The notes under the pieces: generated by a model
The model's database searches: none
What the model was told of the DNA's origin: nothing
The model's input: the letters and a program-made list of their open reading frames with translations, nothing else
Translations under genes and position numbers: made by a program
Assembly: GCF_004137085.1 (NCBI RefSeq)
Contig: NZ_QYBC01000028.1
Location: 1 to 47,490 of the forward strand
DNA from: Lichenibacterium ramalinae
GTDB lineage: Bacteria; Pseudomonadota; Alphaproteobacteria; Rhizobiales; Beijerinckiaceae
Direction: 5' to 3'
DNA length: 47,490 nucleotides
Shown here: positions 14,378-23,284 of the stretch, in pieces
How the letters are laid out: every line of letters begins with the position of its first letter
How positions within the stretch are numbered: the first letter of the stretch is position 1

Positions 14378-14866
14378 TCACACCGAGCCGATTGGCCGCC
14401 AGTCGAGCAGCGCCTTGATGCGCCGGGCGAGGCCCTCGCGGGTCGCCCGGTAGGCGGCCAGCACGCTGTCGCGCGAACCCTCCGTGGCGGTCGGGTCCGC
14501 GGTCGGCCAATAGGTGACGTCCACCGCCATGGCCCGTGTGTATTCGAGGGCGCGGTGGTGGGCCTCGGGCGACAGCGTGACGATCAGATCGAAATTGTCG
14601 TCCTCGAGGTCCTCGAAGCGGCGGGGCCGGTGGCGGGCCGTGTCGAAGCCGAGCTCGTCCATCACGGCATCGACGAAGGGGTCGTGCACGCCGGGCCGCA
14701 CGCCGGCCGATTGGATGTAGACCGAGCGGCCGACGATGCGCTTCGCCAGGGTTTCGGCCATGACGGAGCGCACGGCATTCTCCGAACAGGCGAAGAGGAT
14801 CGATTGCGGCCGGGCGCGGGGCGCGCCGGGCGGCGTCTCGAACCCGGGGGCGGCCGTGGGCGTCAT
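14378..14866 (-). CDS. Low-molecular-weight phosphatase (LMW-PTP / ArsC-like), 162 aa
   Basis: The active-site loop CSENAVRS fits C-x5-R-S of LMW tyrosine phosphatases, and a C-terminal D-P (WPTADPTATEG) supplies the general acid. The usual GN of the loop (CxGNxCRS) is changed to EN-A, as in the alphaproteobacterial subgroup linked to hisD. The 20-residue N-terminal tail is Pro/Ala-rich. Its start ATG overlaps the TGA of the UPF0262 gene (ATGA), so translation is probably coupled. Likely a cytoplasmic protein phosphatase or arsenate reductase relative; the true substrate is unknown. Confidence 0.85.
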   Translation of the reverse strand: MTPTAAPGFETPPGAPRARPQSILFACSENAVRSVMAETLAKRIVGRSVYIQSAGVRPGVHDPFVDAVMDELGFDTARHRPRRFEDLEDDNFDLIVTLSPEAHHRALEYTRAMAVDVTYWPTADPTATEGSRDSVLAAYRATREGLARRIKALLDWRPIGSV

Positions 14867-15354
14867 CCCTTGTAGTGCAGGGCTGTCATCAGGGTGAACA
14901 GGCGCCGCAGCGTGTCGGTGTCGGCCTCGATCTTGCCGCCGAGGCGCTCGCCGAGCAGCGCCGCGCCCTCGTTGTGCAAGCCGCGCCGCCCCATGTCGAT
15001 CGCCTCGATGCGGCTCGGCGAGGCGGTGCGGATGGCGTGGTAGTAGGTGTCGCAGAGCATCAGGTAGTCCTTCAGCACGGAGCGGAAGGGCTGAAGCGAC
15101 AGGAGGTGGGTCGTCAGCGGGGCGCCGTCGCCGCCGCTGACCGCGAGCACGAGCTTGCCCTCCTGCAGGCCGATGGCGAGCCGGTAGGGGCCGCCCTCCG
15201 GCCCCTCGCCGTCCCGCCCGCACAGGCCGAAGCTGTTGTCCTCGACGAGGTCGTAGATGGCGATGCGCCGCTCGTGCTCCTGGTCGGGGTTGCCGCGGCC
15301 GATCGAGCCCTCGTCGAGGGTGACGGCGATCAGGCGCCTGCGCTCCCCGGCCAT
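14863..15354 (-). CDS. UPF0262 family protein, 163 aa
   Basis: Full-length UPF0262, a family nearly restricted to Alphaproteobacteria. Typical pieces: LIAVTLDEGSIGRGNPDQEH, ERRIAIYDLVEDNSF, then LSLQPFRSVLKDYLMLCDTY and SRIEAIDMGRRGLHNEGA. The function is unknown. It starts four bases after the hisD stop and overlaps the phosphatase start, so the three form one operon. The ATG at 15352-15354 is preferred over an in-frame ATG 39 bases earlier that would lie inside hisD. Confidence 0.92.
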   Translation of the reverse strand: MAGERRRLIAVTLDEGSIGRGNPDQEHERRIAIYDLVEDNSFGLCGRDGEGPEGGPYRLAIGLQEGKLVLAVSGGDGAPLTTHLLSLQPFRSVLKDYLMLCDTYYHAIRTASPSRIEAIDMGRRGLHNEGAALLGERLGGKIEADTDTLRRLFTLMTALHYKG

Positions 15355-15358
15355 GGGC

Positions 15359-16657
15359 CTATCCGCCGAGGCGCATGGCGACGGAGCGGGCATGGGCGTC
15401 GAGCCCCTCGGCCTGGCCCAGCGCCACCGCGGCGGGGCCGAGCGCCGCCAGCGCGGCCGCGTCGCACCGCAGCACGGAGGTGCGCTTCATGAAGTCGAGC
15501 ACGCCGAGCCCCGACGCGAAGCGGGCCGAGCGCGCCGTCGGCAGCACGTGGTTCGAGCCGCCCACGTAGTCGCCGATGGCTTCGGGCGTGTGGGGCCCGA
15601 GGAAGATGGCGCCGGCGTCGCGGATGCGGCGCGACAGCTCTTCGGCATCGGCCGCGATGATCTCGAGGTGCTCGGGGGCCAGCCGGTCGACCAGCGGCAC
15701 CGCCGCCGCGAGGCTCTCGACCCGGATGATGGCGCCGAAGTCGCGCCACGAGGCCTCGGCGATGGCGCGGCGCGGCAGCGTCTCGAGCTGGCGAGCCACC
15801 GCGGCCGCCACGGCCGCGGCGAGCCCGTCGTCGTCGGTGACGAGGATCGATTGCGCCACGGCATCGTGCTCGGCCTGGGCCAGCAGGTCCGCCGCCACGT
15901 GGTCGGGGTTCGCGGTCCGGTCCGCCAGCACGACCACTTCGGAGGGGCCGGCGATCATGTCGATGCCGACCTTGCCGAAGACGCGCCGCTTGGCCGCCGC
16001 CACATAGGCGTTGCCGGGGCCGACGATCTTGGACACCGGCGCGATGGTTTCGGTGCCGTAGGCGAGCGCCGCCACCGCCTGGGCCCCCCCGACGCGGTAG
16101 ATCTCGTCGACGCCGGCGAGGTCGGCGGCCAGCAGCACGAGCGGGTTGAGCAGGCCGTCGGGCGACGGCACCACGATGACGACGCGCTCGCAGCCCGCCA
16201 CCTTGGCCGGGATGGCGTTCATCAGCACCGAGGACGGATAGGCGGCGGTGCCGCCCGGCACGTAGAGGCCGACGGCGCGGATGGCGCTCCAGCGCCAGCC
16301 GAGTTCAACGCCCTCGGCGTCGGTCCAGAACTGGTCCTGCGGCTTCTGGCGCGCGTGGAAGGCCAGGATGCGGTCGCGCGCCAGCGTCAGCGCCGCGCGG
16401 GTCGCGTCCGGCACCTGGCCGGCGGCGGCGGCGATCTCGTCCCGCGTCACCCGCAGGCCGAGGGCCGCGAGATCGACCCGGTCGAACTTCGCCGACAGGT
16501 CGCGCAGCGCGGCATCGCCCCGGGCGACCACGTCGGCGATGATGGCGGCGGCCGCCTCGTCGACGTCCCGCGACACCTCCCGCTTGGCGGACAGGAGGGC
16601 GGCGAAGCCCTGTTCGAAGTCGCTCGATCGGGCGTCGAGCCGGGTGAAGGTCTGCAT
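15359..16657 (-). CDS. hisD: Histidinol dehydrogenase
   Basis: Catalyses the last two steps of histidine synthesis: L-histidinol to L-histidine, with two NAD+ and an active-site zinc. 432 aa, normal length. The family signature is clear: [15 protein letters not shown] followed by [31 protein letters not shown] and [18 protein letters not shown] also match, as does LAPEHLEI near the C-terminus. It is the first gene of a three-gene operon with UPF0262 and the LMW phosphatase. It is divergent from leuB across a 209-base GC-rich gap (16658-16866) in which I saw no leader peptide or clear promoter. Confidence 0.97.
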   Translation of the reverse strand: MQTFTRLDARSSDFEQGFAALLSAKREVSRDVDEAAAAIIADVVARGDAALRDLSAKFDRVDLAALGLRVTRDEIAAAAGQVPDATRAALTLARDRILAFHARQKPQDQFWTDAEGVELGWRWSAIRAVGLYVPGGTAAYPSSVLMNAIPAKVAGCERVVIVVPSPDGLLNPLVLLAADLAGVDEIYRVGGAQAVAALAYGTETIAPVSKIVGPGNAYVAAAKRRVFGKVGIDMIAGPSEVVVLADRTANPDHVAADLLAQAEHDAVAQSILVTDDDGLAAAVAAAVARQLETLPRRAIAEASWRDFGAIIRVESLAAAVPLVDRLAPEHLEIIAADAEELSRRIRDAGAIFLGPHTPEAIGDYVGGSNHVLPTARSARFASGLGVLDFMKRTSVLRCDAAALAALGPAAVALGQAEGLDAHARSVAMRLGG

Positions 16658-16866
16658 GACCCTGCTTAGAACGTCGCTGCGCGCCGCTCAAGGCGGCACG
16701 GCGCGGCGCCCCGGGTCCACCGGGCGGGGACGAAGCCCGCGCCGCGCTCCCGGTCCGGCCCTCGCGGCCGGCCCGGCGCGCGCGCGGCGGCGGCGCGATG
16801 GCGCTTGCCTCGGCCTCGGCCCCCCGGCTAGGTCTCGCGCGACGTAGCAACCCCCGCGAGGACCCG

Positions 16867-17970
16867 ATGCCGACCCACACGCTGCTTCTCCTGCCGGGCG
16901 ACGGCATCGGCCCCGAGGTGATGGCCGAGGTCGAGAAGGTCCTGGCCTGGCTCGGCGCCAACGGCCCGGCCGCCTTCGAGGTCACGCGCGGCCTCGTCGG
17001 CGGCTGCGCCATCGACGCCCACGGCGTGCCGGTGAGCGATGCCGACATGGCCAAGGCCGAGGCCGCCGATGCCGTGCTGCTCGGCGCGGTCGGCGGCCCG
17101 AAGTGGGACGGCGTCCCCTACGAGATCCGCCCCGAAGCGGGCCTGCTGCGGCTGCGCAAGGATCTCGGCCTCTTCGCCAACCTGCGGCCCGCCATCTGCC
17201 ACGCGGCCCTGGCCGACGCCTCCTCGCTCAAGCGCGAGCTCGTCGAGGGGCTCGACATCCTGATCGTGCGCGAGCTGACGGGCGGCGTCTATTTCGGCGA
17301 GCCCAAACAGATCGTCGACCTCGGCAACGGCCAGAAGCGCGGCATCGACACCCAGGTCTACGACACCTACGAGATCGAACGCATCGCCCGCGTGGCCTTC
17401 GAGCTGGCGCGGCTGCGCTCGGGCCGGGTCGTGTCCTCGGAGAAGCGCAACGTCATGATGTCGGGCGTGCTGTGGCACCAGACCGTCTCGGCGCTGCACG
17501 CGCGCCACTACCCCGAGGTCCAGCTCCGCCACGAGCTGGCCGACGCGCTCGGCATGAAGCTCGTCCAGGCCCCGAAGCAGTTCGACGTCATCGTCACCGA
17601 CAACCTGTTCGGCGACATGCTGTCGGACGTCGCCGCCATGTTGACGGGCTCGCTCGGCATGCTGCCGTCGGCGTCGCTCGGCGAGGCCGACCCGGTCACC
17701 AAGCGGCGCAAGGCCCTCTACGAGCCGGTGCACGGCTCGGCGCCCGACATCGCCGGCCGGGGCATCGCCAACCCGCTCGCCATGCTCGGCTCGCTCGCCA
17801 TGGCGCTGCGCTATTCCTTCGACATGGGCGCCGAGGCCGACCGGCTGGAGCGCGCCATCGCCCAGGCCCTGGCCGAGGGGCACCGCACCGCCGACATCGC
17901 GCGGCCGGGTGAGCCCACCGTCTCGACCTCCGCCATGGGCGATGCCGTCCTGGCGGCGCTGGCGGCTTGA
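16867..17970 (+). CDS. leuB: 3-isopropylmalate dehydrogenase
   Basis: Leucine synthesis: oxidises (2R,3S)-3-isopropylmalate with NAD+ and decarboxylates it. 367 aa, full length. Motifs: [16 protein letters not shown] at the N-terminus, [22 protein letters not shown], the signature [20 protein letters not shown], and [19 protein letters not shown], the NAD-binding loop typical of leuB rather than isocitrate dehydrogenase. The start has GAGGA four bases upstream. It stands alone; leuC and leuD are not in the window. Confidence 0.97.
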   Translation: MPTHTLLLLPGDGIGPEVMAEVEKVLAWLGANGPAAFEVTRGLVGGCAIDAHGVPVSDADMAKAEAADAVLLGAVGGPKWDGVPYEIRPEAGLLRLRKDLGLFANLRPAICHAALADASSLKRELVEGLDILIVRELTGGVYFGEPKQIVDLGNGQKRGIDTQVYDTYEIERIARVAFELARLRSGRVVSSEKRNVMMSGVLWHQTVSALHARHYPEVQLRHELADALGMKLVQAPKQFDVIVTDNLFGDMLSDVAAMLTGSLGMLPSASLGEADPVTKRRKALYEPVHGSAPDIAGRGIANPLAMLGSLAMALRYSFDMGAEADRLERAIAQALAEGHRTADIARPGEPTVSTSAMGDAVLAALAA

Positions 17971-18028
17971 GCCGCGCTGCCGCGACCGGGCCTCCACGAC
18001 AGAGCTCGGCCCGGGTCGGGCACCCACG

Positions 18029-18061
18029 AAAAAGCCGGCCGCGGGTCGCCCCGGGCCGGCT
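18029..18061 (-). terminator. Rho-independent terminator
   Basis: Minus strand: AGCCGGCC, a 13-base GC loop region that can pair further, GGCCGGCT, then TTTT. It lies 27 bases past the stop of the exported protein at 18088-18504 and also faces the leuB end, so it may work in both directions. Confidence 0.85.
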
Positions 18062-18087
18062 GTCTCGAACGTGTTCCCGCGTCGGCG

Positions 18088-18504
18088 TCAGTCGATGCCG
18101 CTCCACAGGGGCGAGAAGTCGATGTTGTGCTGGGGGAACTGGTTGGGATTGTAGGGCAGGCTGTAGCGGCGCGGCAGCTCGGACTCGCCGAAGAAGGCAG
18201 TGTTGTAGCTCGTGTAGACCGGCAGGTGGTCGGTCGTCTGCGAGGCGAGGTACTCGGGCTGCCCCAGCGCGGGCGAGGAGCCCGTGCCGGGATCCAGGAA
18301 GGAGCGCTTCTGGATGACCAGGGGGCGCCGCGCGGTGGCGTCCGAAATCTCCGCGATCACGACCGGGTGATGCTCCCGGGTCGGCTGGGCCTTCACGCCC
18401 TGCAGCTTGACGGGCTTCCGCGCCGGCTCGGCCTGGGCCAGGCCGGCGGAGAGCAGGGTGGAGGCGGCCGCGACCGCGAGGAGTGTGGAAAAGCGATTCG
18501 CCAT
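18088..18504 (-). CDS. Exported hypothetical protein, 138 aa
   Basis: A signal peptide (MANRFSTLLAVAAASTLLSA ending LAQA-EP) and a small polar mature region rich in Pro, Tyr and Ser with no cysteines (e.g. FLDPGTGSSPALGQPEYLAS, YSLPYNPNQFPQHNIDFSPL). Probably periplasmic, of low regular structure. I do not recognise a family. It ends in a strong terminator and is a monocistronic unit. Confidence 0.75.
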   Translation of the reverse strand: MANRFSTLLAVAAASTLLSAGLAQAEPARKPVKLQGVKAQPTREHHPVVIAEISDATARRPLVIQKRSFLDPGTGSSPALGQPEYLASQTTDHLPVYTSYNTAFFGESELPRRYSLPYNPNQFPQHNIDFSPLWSGID

Positions 18505-18585
18505 GGTAGCCTCGGCTCAGCTGCGTCTTGACAAGACAACTGGGCGATCACGATTAAGTTTCCGTTCTGGAAACGGCTCCGCTCC

Positions 18586-19455
18586 TTAACGTTGACGCAC
18601 CGTGACGTCGAAGAGGCCCCGGAGCGGCGGCAGCTCCCCGCCGGCCTCGAGCCAGCCGCCATGGCGGCCGATGGCCAGGGGCGAGCCGGACCCGGCCGCC
18701 GTGCCCCCGTCCCGGCAGCTCGTCCCGCCCCGGCGTTCGGCCGCGACGAAGACGGCCCGCAGCGCCGCGTCCTCACCGGCCGAGACGAGGTCCAGGCGGT
18801 CGACCGCGCAGGCGACGGCGGCGCGCGACACCGGCCGCCCCGGCATGCCGCAGGCGAAGCCGGACAGGTGCAGCACCCCGCCGGCGTCGCCGCCGAACCC
18901 CAGGCAGGGGACGGCGGCGTCGCCGTCGCGCAGGTCGAGCTCCGCGATGTCGATCGACCCGAGCCGCGTGTCCACGGCGCCCAGCGGGTGGATGCGGCTC
19001 GCCGCGAGGCCTGTCGCGCCGGCGAGCCGGGCCAGCCCATCGGCGAGCGTCCCGGCGTCCCCGGCCGCGGCGGGATCCGGGGCGCGCAGCAGCGACAGCT
19101 GCAGGAAGGGCCGGCCGTCCCCGGGGCGCCCGAAGGTCAGGAGGTCCTCCCGCACACCCTCGGTGCCGCGCCGCCGCGCCCGGTAGGTGGCAGGCAGGCG
19201 GGCGAAATCCGTGCCCGACAGGTCGTAGAGCGCCATCGGGTGGCGGATCTCGACCCAGGCGGCGTCGCCGACCGGCGCGGCGCCGGGCTGCGGCCTGCCC
19301 ATCAGGGCGGAAGCGGCGGCGAGGCCGCTGGCCACGACCCCGACCGCGGCGAGCGCCAGCAGGCCGCCGCGCACCAGCCGCCGCCGCACGGGCCCGCGGA
19401 GCGTCGGCACCCGGGAGCGGGGCTGGACAGACGAGAACCGCACGAGAGCCGACAT
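18586..19455 (-). CDS. Membrane-anchored hypothetical protein, 289 aa
   Basis: An N-terminal basic stretch (SRVPTLRGPVRRRLVR) precedes one membrane anchor (about 30-52, GGLLALAAVGVVASGLAAAS). A periplasmic domain of about 230 residues follows, with three cysteines (VPCLGFGG, FACGMPG, AVACAVDR) and a fourth at SCRDGG. The domain is Gly/Ala/Asp-rich and shows no enzyme motif. The ATG at 19453-19455 is used; an in-frame ATG five codons earlier is also possible. Function unknown; it is conserved-looking but no family is named. Confidence 0.7.
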   Translation of the reverse strand: MSALVRFSSVQPRSRVPTLRGPVRRRLVRGGLLALAAVGVVASGLAAASALMGRPQPGAAPVGDAAWVEIRHPMALYDLSGTDFARLPATYRARRRGTEGVREDLLTFGRPGDGRPFLQLSLLRAPDPAAAGDAGTLADGLARLAGATGLAASRIHPLGAVDTRLGSIDIAELDLRDGDAAVPCLGFGGDAGGVLHLSGFACGMPGRPVSRAAVACAVDRLDLVSAGEDAALRAVFVAAERRGGTSCRDGGTAAGSGSPLAIGRHGGWLEAGGELPPLRGLFDVTVRQR

Positions 19456-19602
19456 GGCGCCACCCCGCATCCCGGATGCGGAATGCCTCCCCGGAAGGTG
19501 GCACCCTCACGTTGAGGCAGCCATTACCGGCGCGACGCGATCGCGTGCCAGGGTCAACGGCGGGTTAGCGCGCGCGGAAGAATCCGCCGCTTCCGGCCGG
19601 CC

Positions 19603-21498
19603 TCAGGGCCCGAACAACGGATCGAACAGGCCGTGGATGGCGCGCGCGGCGAAGACCGTCAGGTGGCCGGCATCGTAGAACAGCGGGTGGCCGTCGCGTT
19701 CCACCGGGCAGGTCAGGCCGTCGCACAGGCGGGTCATGGGGTCGATCAGCGTGGCGCCGTGGCGCGCCGCCACGGCGGCGATCAGCTCCGTCGAGACGCG
19801 CTGGGCCGCGCGCGCATGGGCCTCGCTGGGCGGCGGCGGCGAGGGCTCGCCGCGCAGCGCCGCCATGGCGAGCCGCCGCGGCACGGGGTAGTCGGACTGC
19901 GGGGGCGCCAGCAGGACGAAGCTCCGCACCCCGGCGGCCCCCAGCGCCGCCAGCGTCGCGTCGAGCCGGCCGAGGTCGGCATCGTAAAGGAACCAATCGG
20001 CGCCCAGCACCACGGTGCGGATCGTCGGATGGGCCGCCACGAAGGCGGCGGCGGCCGCGTTGAAGGGCGCGCAGCCCGGCAGCGCCGGGATCTCCAGGCC
20101 CAGCAGGGGCGGGCACTTCGACATGATGGCGGCGAGGCCGGCGGCGCCGTGCGCCTCGGCGTCCTGCGCCAGCGCCGGCACCCACATCCGGGCGTAGCTG
20201 TTGCCCCAGAGCAGGACGGTGGGGCGGGCGGCGGCGCTGCCGAACCGGCAGGGATAGGGCAGGGCGTCGCCCCCGGCGGGCACCGGGCACTCGCCCTCGA
20301 GGCGGTCGAAATGCCCGTCCGCCAGGGTGGCGACGGCGGCGGGCAGCTGCGTCAGGGGCAGGAGACCGCGCCCGGTGAGGTCGAGCACCTGGCCGAGGCC
20401 GAGGCTCGCGGCCGTGGCCAGGGCGAAGCCCGCCAGCAGCCCGCGGCGGCTCGGGAGGGTGCGGCGCGCGATGAAGGGGCGCTCCACGGCCGCGTAGGAC
20501 AGGCCGGCCAGGGCGACGGTGGCGGCCAGCAGGGCGACGCGCGTCGCCAGGGGCAGGTCGGGTCCGCGCACGTAGCGCGCCAGGACGATGACGGGCCAGT
20601 GCCACAGGTAGAGCGAATAGGAGATGCGGCCGAGCCAGGCCGGGGCGGCGGCGCCGAGCAGGGCCGAGACCCGCCCGCCGCCGCCGCCGATGACCAGCAG
20701 GGCGCCGAGGCAGGGCACCAGCGCCGGCGGGCCCGGGAAGGGGGTGGCGGCGTCGTAGACGAGGGCGGAGAGCGCGATGGCGCCGAGGCCCGCCGCCACG
20801 GCGGCGTCGGAGGCGAGGCCCCGCAGGGGCGGTGGCGGCCGGCAGGCCAGCAGCCCGCCGAGCAGGAGTTCCCAGGCGCGGCCGGGCAGCAGGTAGAAGG
20901 CCGGCACCGGCCGATGGATCGCCCCCCACGTGCCCCAGGCGAAGGACAGGGCCGCGAGGCCGGCCAGCACGGCAGCCGCGGCGCGCGGGCGCCGCTTCAG
21001 CGCCAGCAGCACGAGCGGGAACAGCAGGTAGAACTGCCCCTCGACGGCCAGCGACCACGTGTGCAGCAGCGGCTGGAGCGTGAGGTTGTCGGCGTCGAAA
21101 TAATCCGCGGCGAGGCGCGAGAACAGCAGGTTCGAACCGAAGACCGCGGCCGCCATCGTGCTCTTGGCGAGGAGCCGCAGGTCCTCGGGCAGGAAGACGA
21201 AGAGGCTGGCGAGGCCGCAGGCCAGCAGCACGGCCACCAGGGCCGGCACGATCCGCCGGATGCGGCGCTCGTAGAAGGCCGCCAGCGAGAAGCGCCCGCG
21301 CGCGATCTCGTCGCGCGTGATGGCGGTGATGAGGAAGCCCGAGATGACGAAGAACACGTCCACCCCGACGAAGCCGCCGGGCAGGGCGGCGAAGCCGTAA
21401 TGGAACAGCACCACGACCGTGACGGCCACGGCCCGGAGCCCGTCGATGTCGGGGCGGTAGGCGCCACCCCGCCCCTCCGTCGGGCGATGCGGCGCCAC
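19603..21498 (-). CDS. OafA-like acyltransferase with SGNH domain, 631 aa
   Basis: An acyltransferase-3 membrane domain of about ten helices (residues 12-350) fused to a periplasmic SGNH-type domain (about 400-631). This is the layout of enzymes that O-acetylate surface polysaccharides. The membrane domain has YRPDIDGLRAVAVTVVVLFH, GGFVGVDVFFVISGFLI and FYERRIRRIVPAL, the last giving the R-x10-H and RxxR-type family marks. In the SGNH part the usual GDSH block is GNSYARMW, keeping the Ser nucleophile, and the DxxH block is DAGHLT. Substrate (lipopolysaccharide, exopolysaccharide or other) cannot be told; no sugar genes are adjacent. Confidence 0.9.
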   Translation of the reverse strand: MAPHRPTEGRGGAYRPDIDGLRAVAVTVVVLFHYGFAALPGGFVGVDVFFVISGFLITAITRDEIARGRFSLAAFYERRIRRIVPALVAVLLACGLASLFVFLPEDLRLLAKSTMAAAVFGSNLLFSRLAADYFDADNLTLQPLLHTWSLAVEGQFYLLFPLVLLALKRRPRAAAAVLAGLAALSFAWGTWGAIHRPVPAFYLLPGRAWELLLGGLLACRPPPPLRGLASDAAVAAGLGAIALSALVYDAATPFPGPPALVPCLGALLVIGGGGGRVSALLGAAAPAWLGRISYSLYLWHWPVIVLARYVRGPDLPLATRVALLAATVALAGLSYAAVERPFIARRTLPSRRGLLAGFALATAASLGLGQVLDLTGRGLLPLTQLPAAVATLADGHFDRLEGECPVPAGGDALPYPCRFGSAAARPTVLLWGNSYARMWVPALAQDAEAHGAAGLAAIMSKCPPLLGLEIPALPGCAPFNAAAAAFVAAHPTIRTVVLGADWFLYDADLGRLDATLAALGAAGVRSFVLLAPPQSDYPVPRRLAMAALRGEPSPPPPSEAHARAAQRVSTELIAAVAARHGATLIDPMTRLCDGLTCPVERDGHPLFYDAGHLTVFAARAIHGLFDPLFGP

Positions 21499-21543
21499 GG
21501 GGGCCGGGCGTGATCCTCGGTCGGGCAGGATGCGCTCCGGGCT

Positions 21544-21651
21544 CTAGAGCAGATCGCGATCAGGTCGCGTCACCTGAGCGCGTGAAGATGCTCGCAAAGA
21601 CAACAAGCTGGAGCGGAAGCCGCGAGCCAAGGCGAGCGGCGACGGCACTAG
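21544..21651 (+). repeat. 108-bp dispersed repeat, family A, copy 4
   Basis: Most diverged copy: ends CTAGAGC and GCACTAG. The left hairpin arm reads ACCTGAGCGCG and the middle differs (GCAAAGACAACAAGCTGGAG in place of GCAAAAACATGGCACGAGAG). It lies between the acyltransferase start and the rpmB terminator. Confidence 0.88.
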
Positions 21652-21685
21652 ACCTGTGACCAGGCTCGCGTCTCTGCGCCAAACG

Positions 21686-21724
21686 AAAATCCCGCCGGAC
21701 GGTCCTTTCGGGACCGCGGCGGGA
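21686..21724 (-). terminator. Rho-independent terminator of rpmB
   Basis: Minus strand: TCCCGCCG(C)GGTCC, loop CGAAA, GGACC(GTC)CGGCGGGA, then TTTT. It starts about 30 bases after the rpmB stop. Confidence 0.85.
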
Positions 21725-21756
21725 CGTGATGTGCCGGTCTGCGGGACCCGTTCGGG

Positions 21757-22065
21757 TCAGGCGGCGGCGGGGGTCTCGACGGCGACGGCCGTCTTCTTGG
21801 CGATCTCGCGCTTCAGGGCGCGGGTCTTGGCGGACAGGTCCTCGTCCTTGGCCTTGAGCAGGAAGGCGTCGAGGCCGCCGCGGTGCTCGACCGAGCGCAG
21901 CGAGGCGGCGGCGATCCGCAGGCGGATGCTGCGACCGAGCGCGTCAGAGATCAGCGTCACCGAGCACAGGTTCGGCAGGAAGCGGGTCTTGGTCTTGATG
22001 TTCGAGTGGCTGACGAGGTGGCCAACCTGAACGGCCTTGCCGGTCAGTTCGCAGCGGCGTGCCAT
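21757..22065 (-). CDS. rpmB: 50S ribosomal protein L28
   Basis: A component of the large ribosomal subunit. 102 aa, as usual in Alphaproteobacteria, whose L28 has a C-terminal extension. Start [20 protein letters not shown], then [20 protein letters not shown] and [20 protein letters not shown], all family-typical. Monocistronic, with its own terminator. The 136 bases upstream to the gcrA stop should hold its promoter; none was picked. Confidence 0.97.
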   Translation of the reverse strand: MARRCELTGKAVQVGHLVSHSNIKTKTRFLPNLCSVTLISDALGRSIRLRIAAASLRSVEHRGGLDAFLLKAKDEDLSAKTRALKREIAKKTAVAVETPAAA

Positions 22066-22201
22066 GATGTTGTTCCTTGTTTGGAGCTGTCGCCAGGTCC
22101 CCTCGAAGCGCGGCCGAACGCCATCCCCCGATCGCCTGCGGCGCGATAGATTGAGCCGCGGTCTATAGGGAGATGGGCCGGGGGCGTCAAGCGCCTCGCC
22201 G

Positions 22202-22846
22202 TCAGGCGATGCGGATCATCCGTTCGGTGCGCCGGCGGTCCGCCACGGGCTGGAAGGCCACCCGGGCATGGTCCTGGCAATAGGGCAGGGTGCCGGCCGC
22301 GCGGCAGCCGCAGAACCGGAACTCCGCGTTGGTGGGGTCGCCGATGGGCCAGCGGCACATGGAGCCGCTGAGCTCCAGGATGGTGACGCGGTCGCTGACG
22401 GGGAGCGCCGACTCCTTGGCTGCGCGCAGCGCCGGAAGGTCGAAGGTGATGGGCTCGGGCGCGGCGTCGATCACGGCGGCCACGCCGTCGATGCCGTGAG
22501 GCGCGACGACGGCGGCCGACGGCGGCGAGGCGGCGAGGGTGGCGGCCAGTGTTGCGGCAGGCGTGGCGGGGGAGGGCGGTGCGGCCGGCTCGGCAGCCGC
22601 AGCGGCGGGCTCCGGCGCAGCCGCGGCTTCGCGGCTCGGCTCGGCCGGGGCGGCGTCGCGGATGCGGGGCGAGGCGCCGTCGGCGGCGACCGGGAGGGTG
22701 CGGCCCGACAGGCCGAGCCGATGGACCTTGCCGATCACGGCATTGCGCGACACGCCTTCGCCGAGTTCGGCCGCGATCTGGCTGGCGCTCTGCCCGGCGA
22801 GCCACATGACGCTCAGGCGTTCGACGCGCGCTTCAGTCCAGGACAT
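22202..22846 (-). CDS. gcrA: GcrA cell cycle regulator
   Basis: A master cell-cycle transcription factor of Alphaproteobacteria that binds sigma-70 RNA polymerase and activates promoters with CcrM-methylated GANTC sites. The N-terminal DNA-binding domain is clear: [20 protein letters not shown], then [20 protein letters not shown]. The conserved C-terminal end MCRWPIGDP ... [20 protein letters not shown] carries the Cys/His set. The 214-residue length exceeds the usual ~165-175 because of an Ala/Pro-rich linker of about 80 residues (66-145). GGGAGGGG precedes the ATG. It is divergent from argD across a 438-base gap. Confidence 0.95.
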   Translation of the reverse strand: MSWTEARVERLSVMWLAGQSASQIAAELGEGVSRNAVIGKVHRLGLSGRTLPVAADGASPRIRDAAPAEPSREAAAAPEPAAAAAEPAAPPSPATPAATLAATLAASPPSAAVVAPHGIDGVAAVIDAAPEPITFDLPALRAAKESALPVSDRVTILELSGSMCRWPIGDPTNAEFRFCGCRAAGTLPYCQDHARVAFQPVADRRRTERMIRIA

Positions 22847-23033
22847 GACCCCTCCCTCTCGAAGTCGCTCGATCGACTGATCAAATATGATGAGCGCGAC
22901 CACCACTCGGACGCTATGCTGTGCGGTGCTGCGCGAAATATTGTCATTCCCGACGCAGTTCGACGTCGGCGACGCGACGGACGCTACACGACCGCGCGAA
23001 TCGCACGCAAGCGTCCGGCGGCGGGAATGGAGT

Positions 23034-23061
23034 TTTTCCCCAGGCAACTGTTGCGGGAAAA
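23034..23061. promoter_or_regulatory. Large dyad in the gcrA-argD divergent gap
   Basis: TTTTCCC (23034-23040) pairs with GGGAAAA (23055-23061), enclosing a perfect inner dyad GCAAC-T-GTTGC (23044-23054). It could be an operator for argD or gcrA, or a hairpin in a transcript. The remaining gap (22847-23284) includes an AT-rich patch near 22880 (GATCAAATATGATG), a likely gcrA promoter area, and GANTC sites at about 22999 and 23273. Confidence 0.4.
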
Positions 23062-23284
23062 GCGCAATCGTCGGCCCTGTCACGGACAGTTGCGGCACCA
23101 CCGTGGATTTGACCTCGCGGCGACATGGCCTTAGGAGACCAGAGGGGCCCGGCGGCGCGTGCGCCGGGCCCGCAACACTGTCCGACCGAGGTCGCGCGAC
23201 CGATCCCGGGGGAAACGGATCCGGGCCCCGTCCGGCGTGTTCCCCGGCCGTTCGCCGGCCGCGGCGATCAGGGATTCCCGCCAG

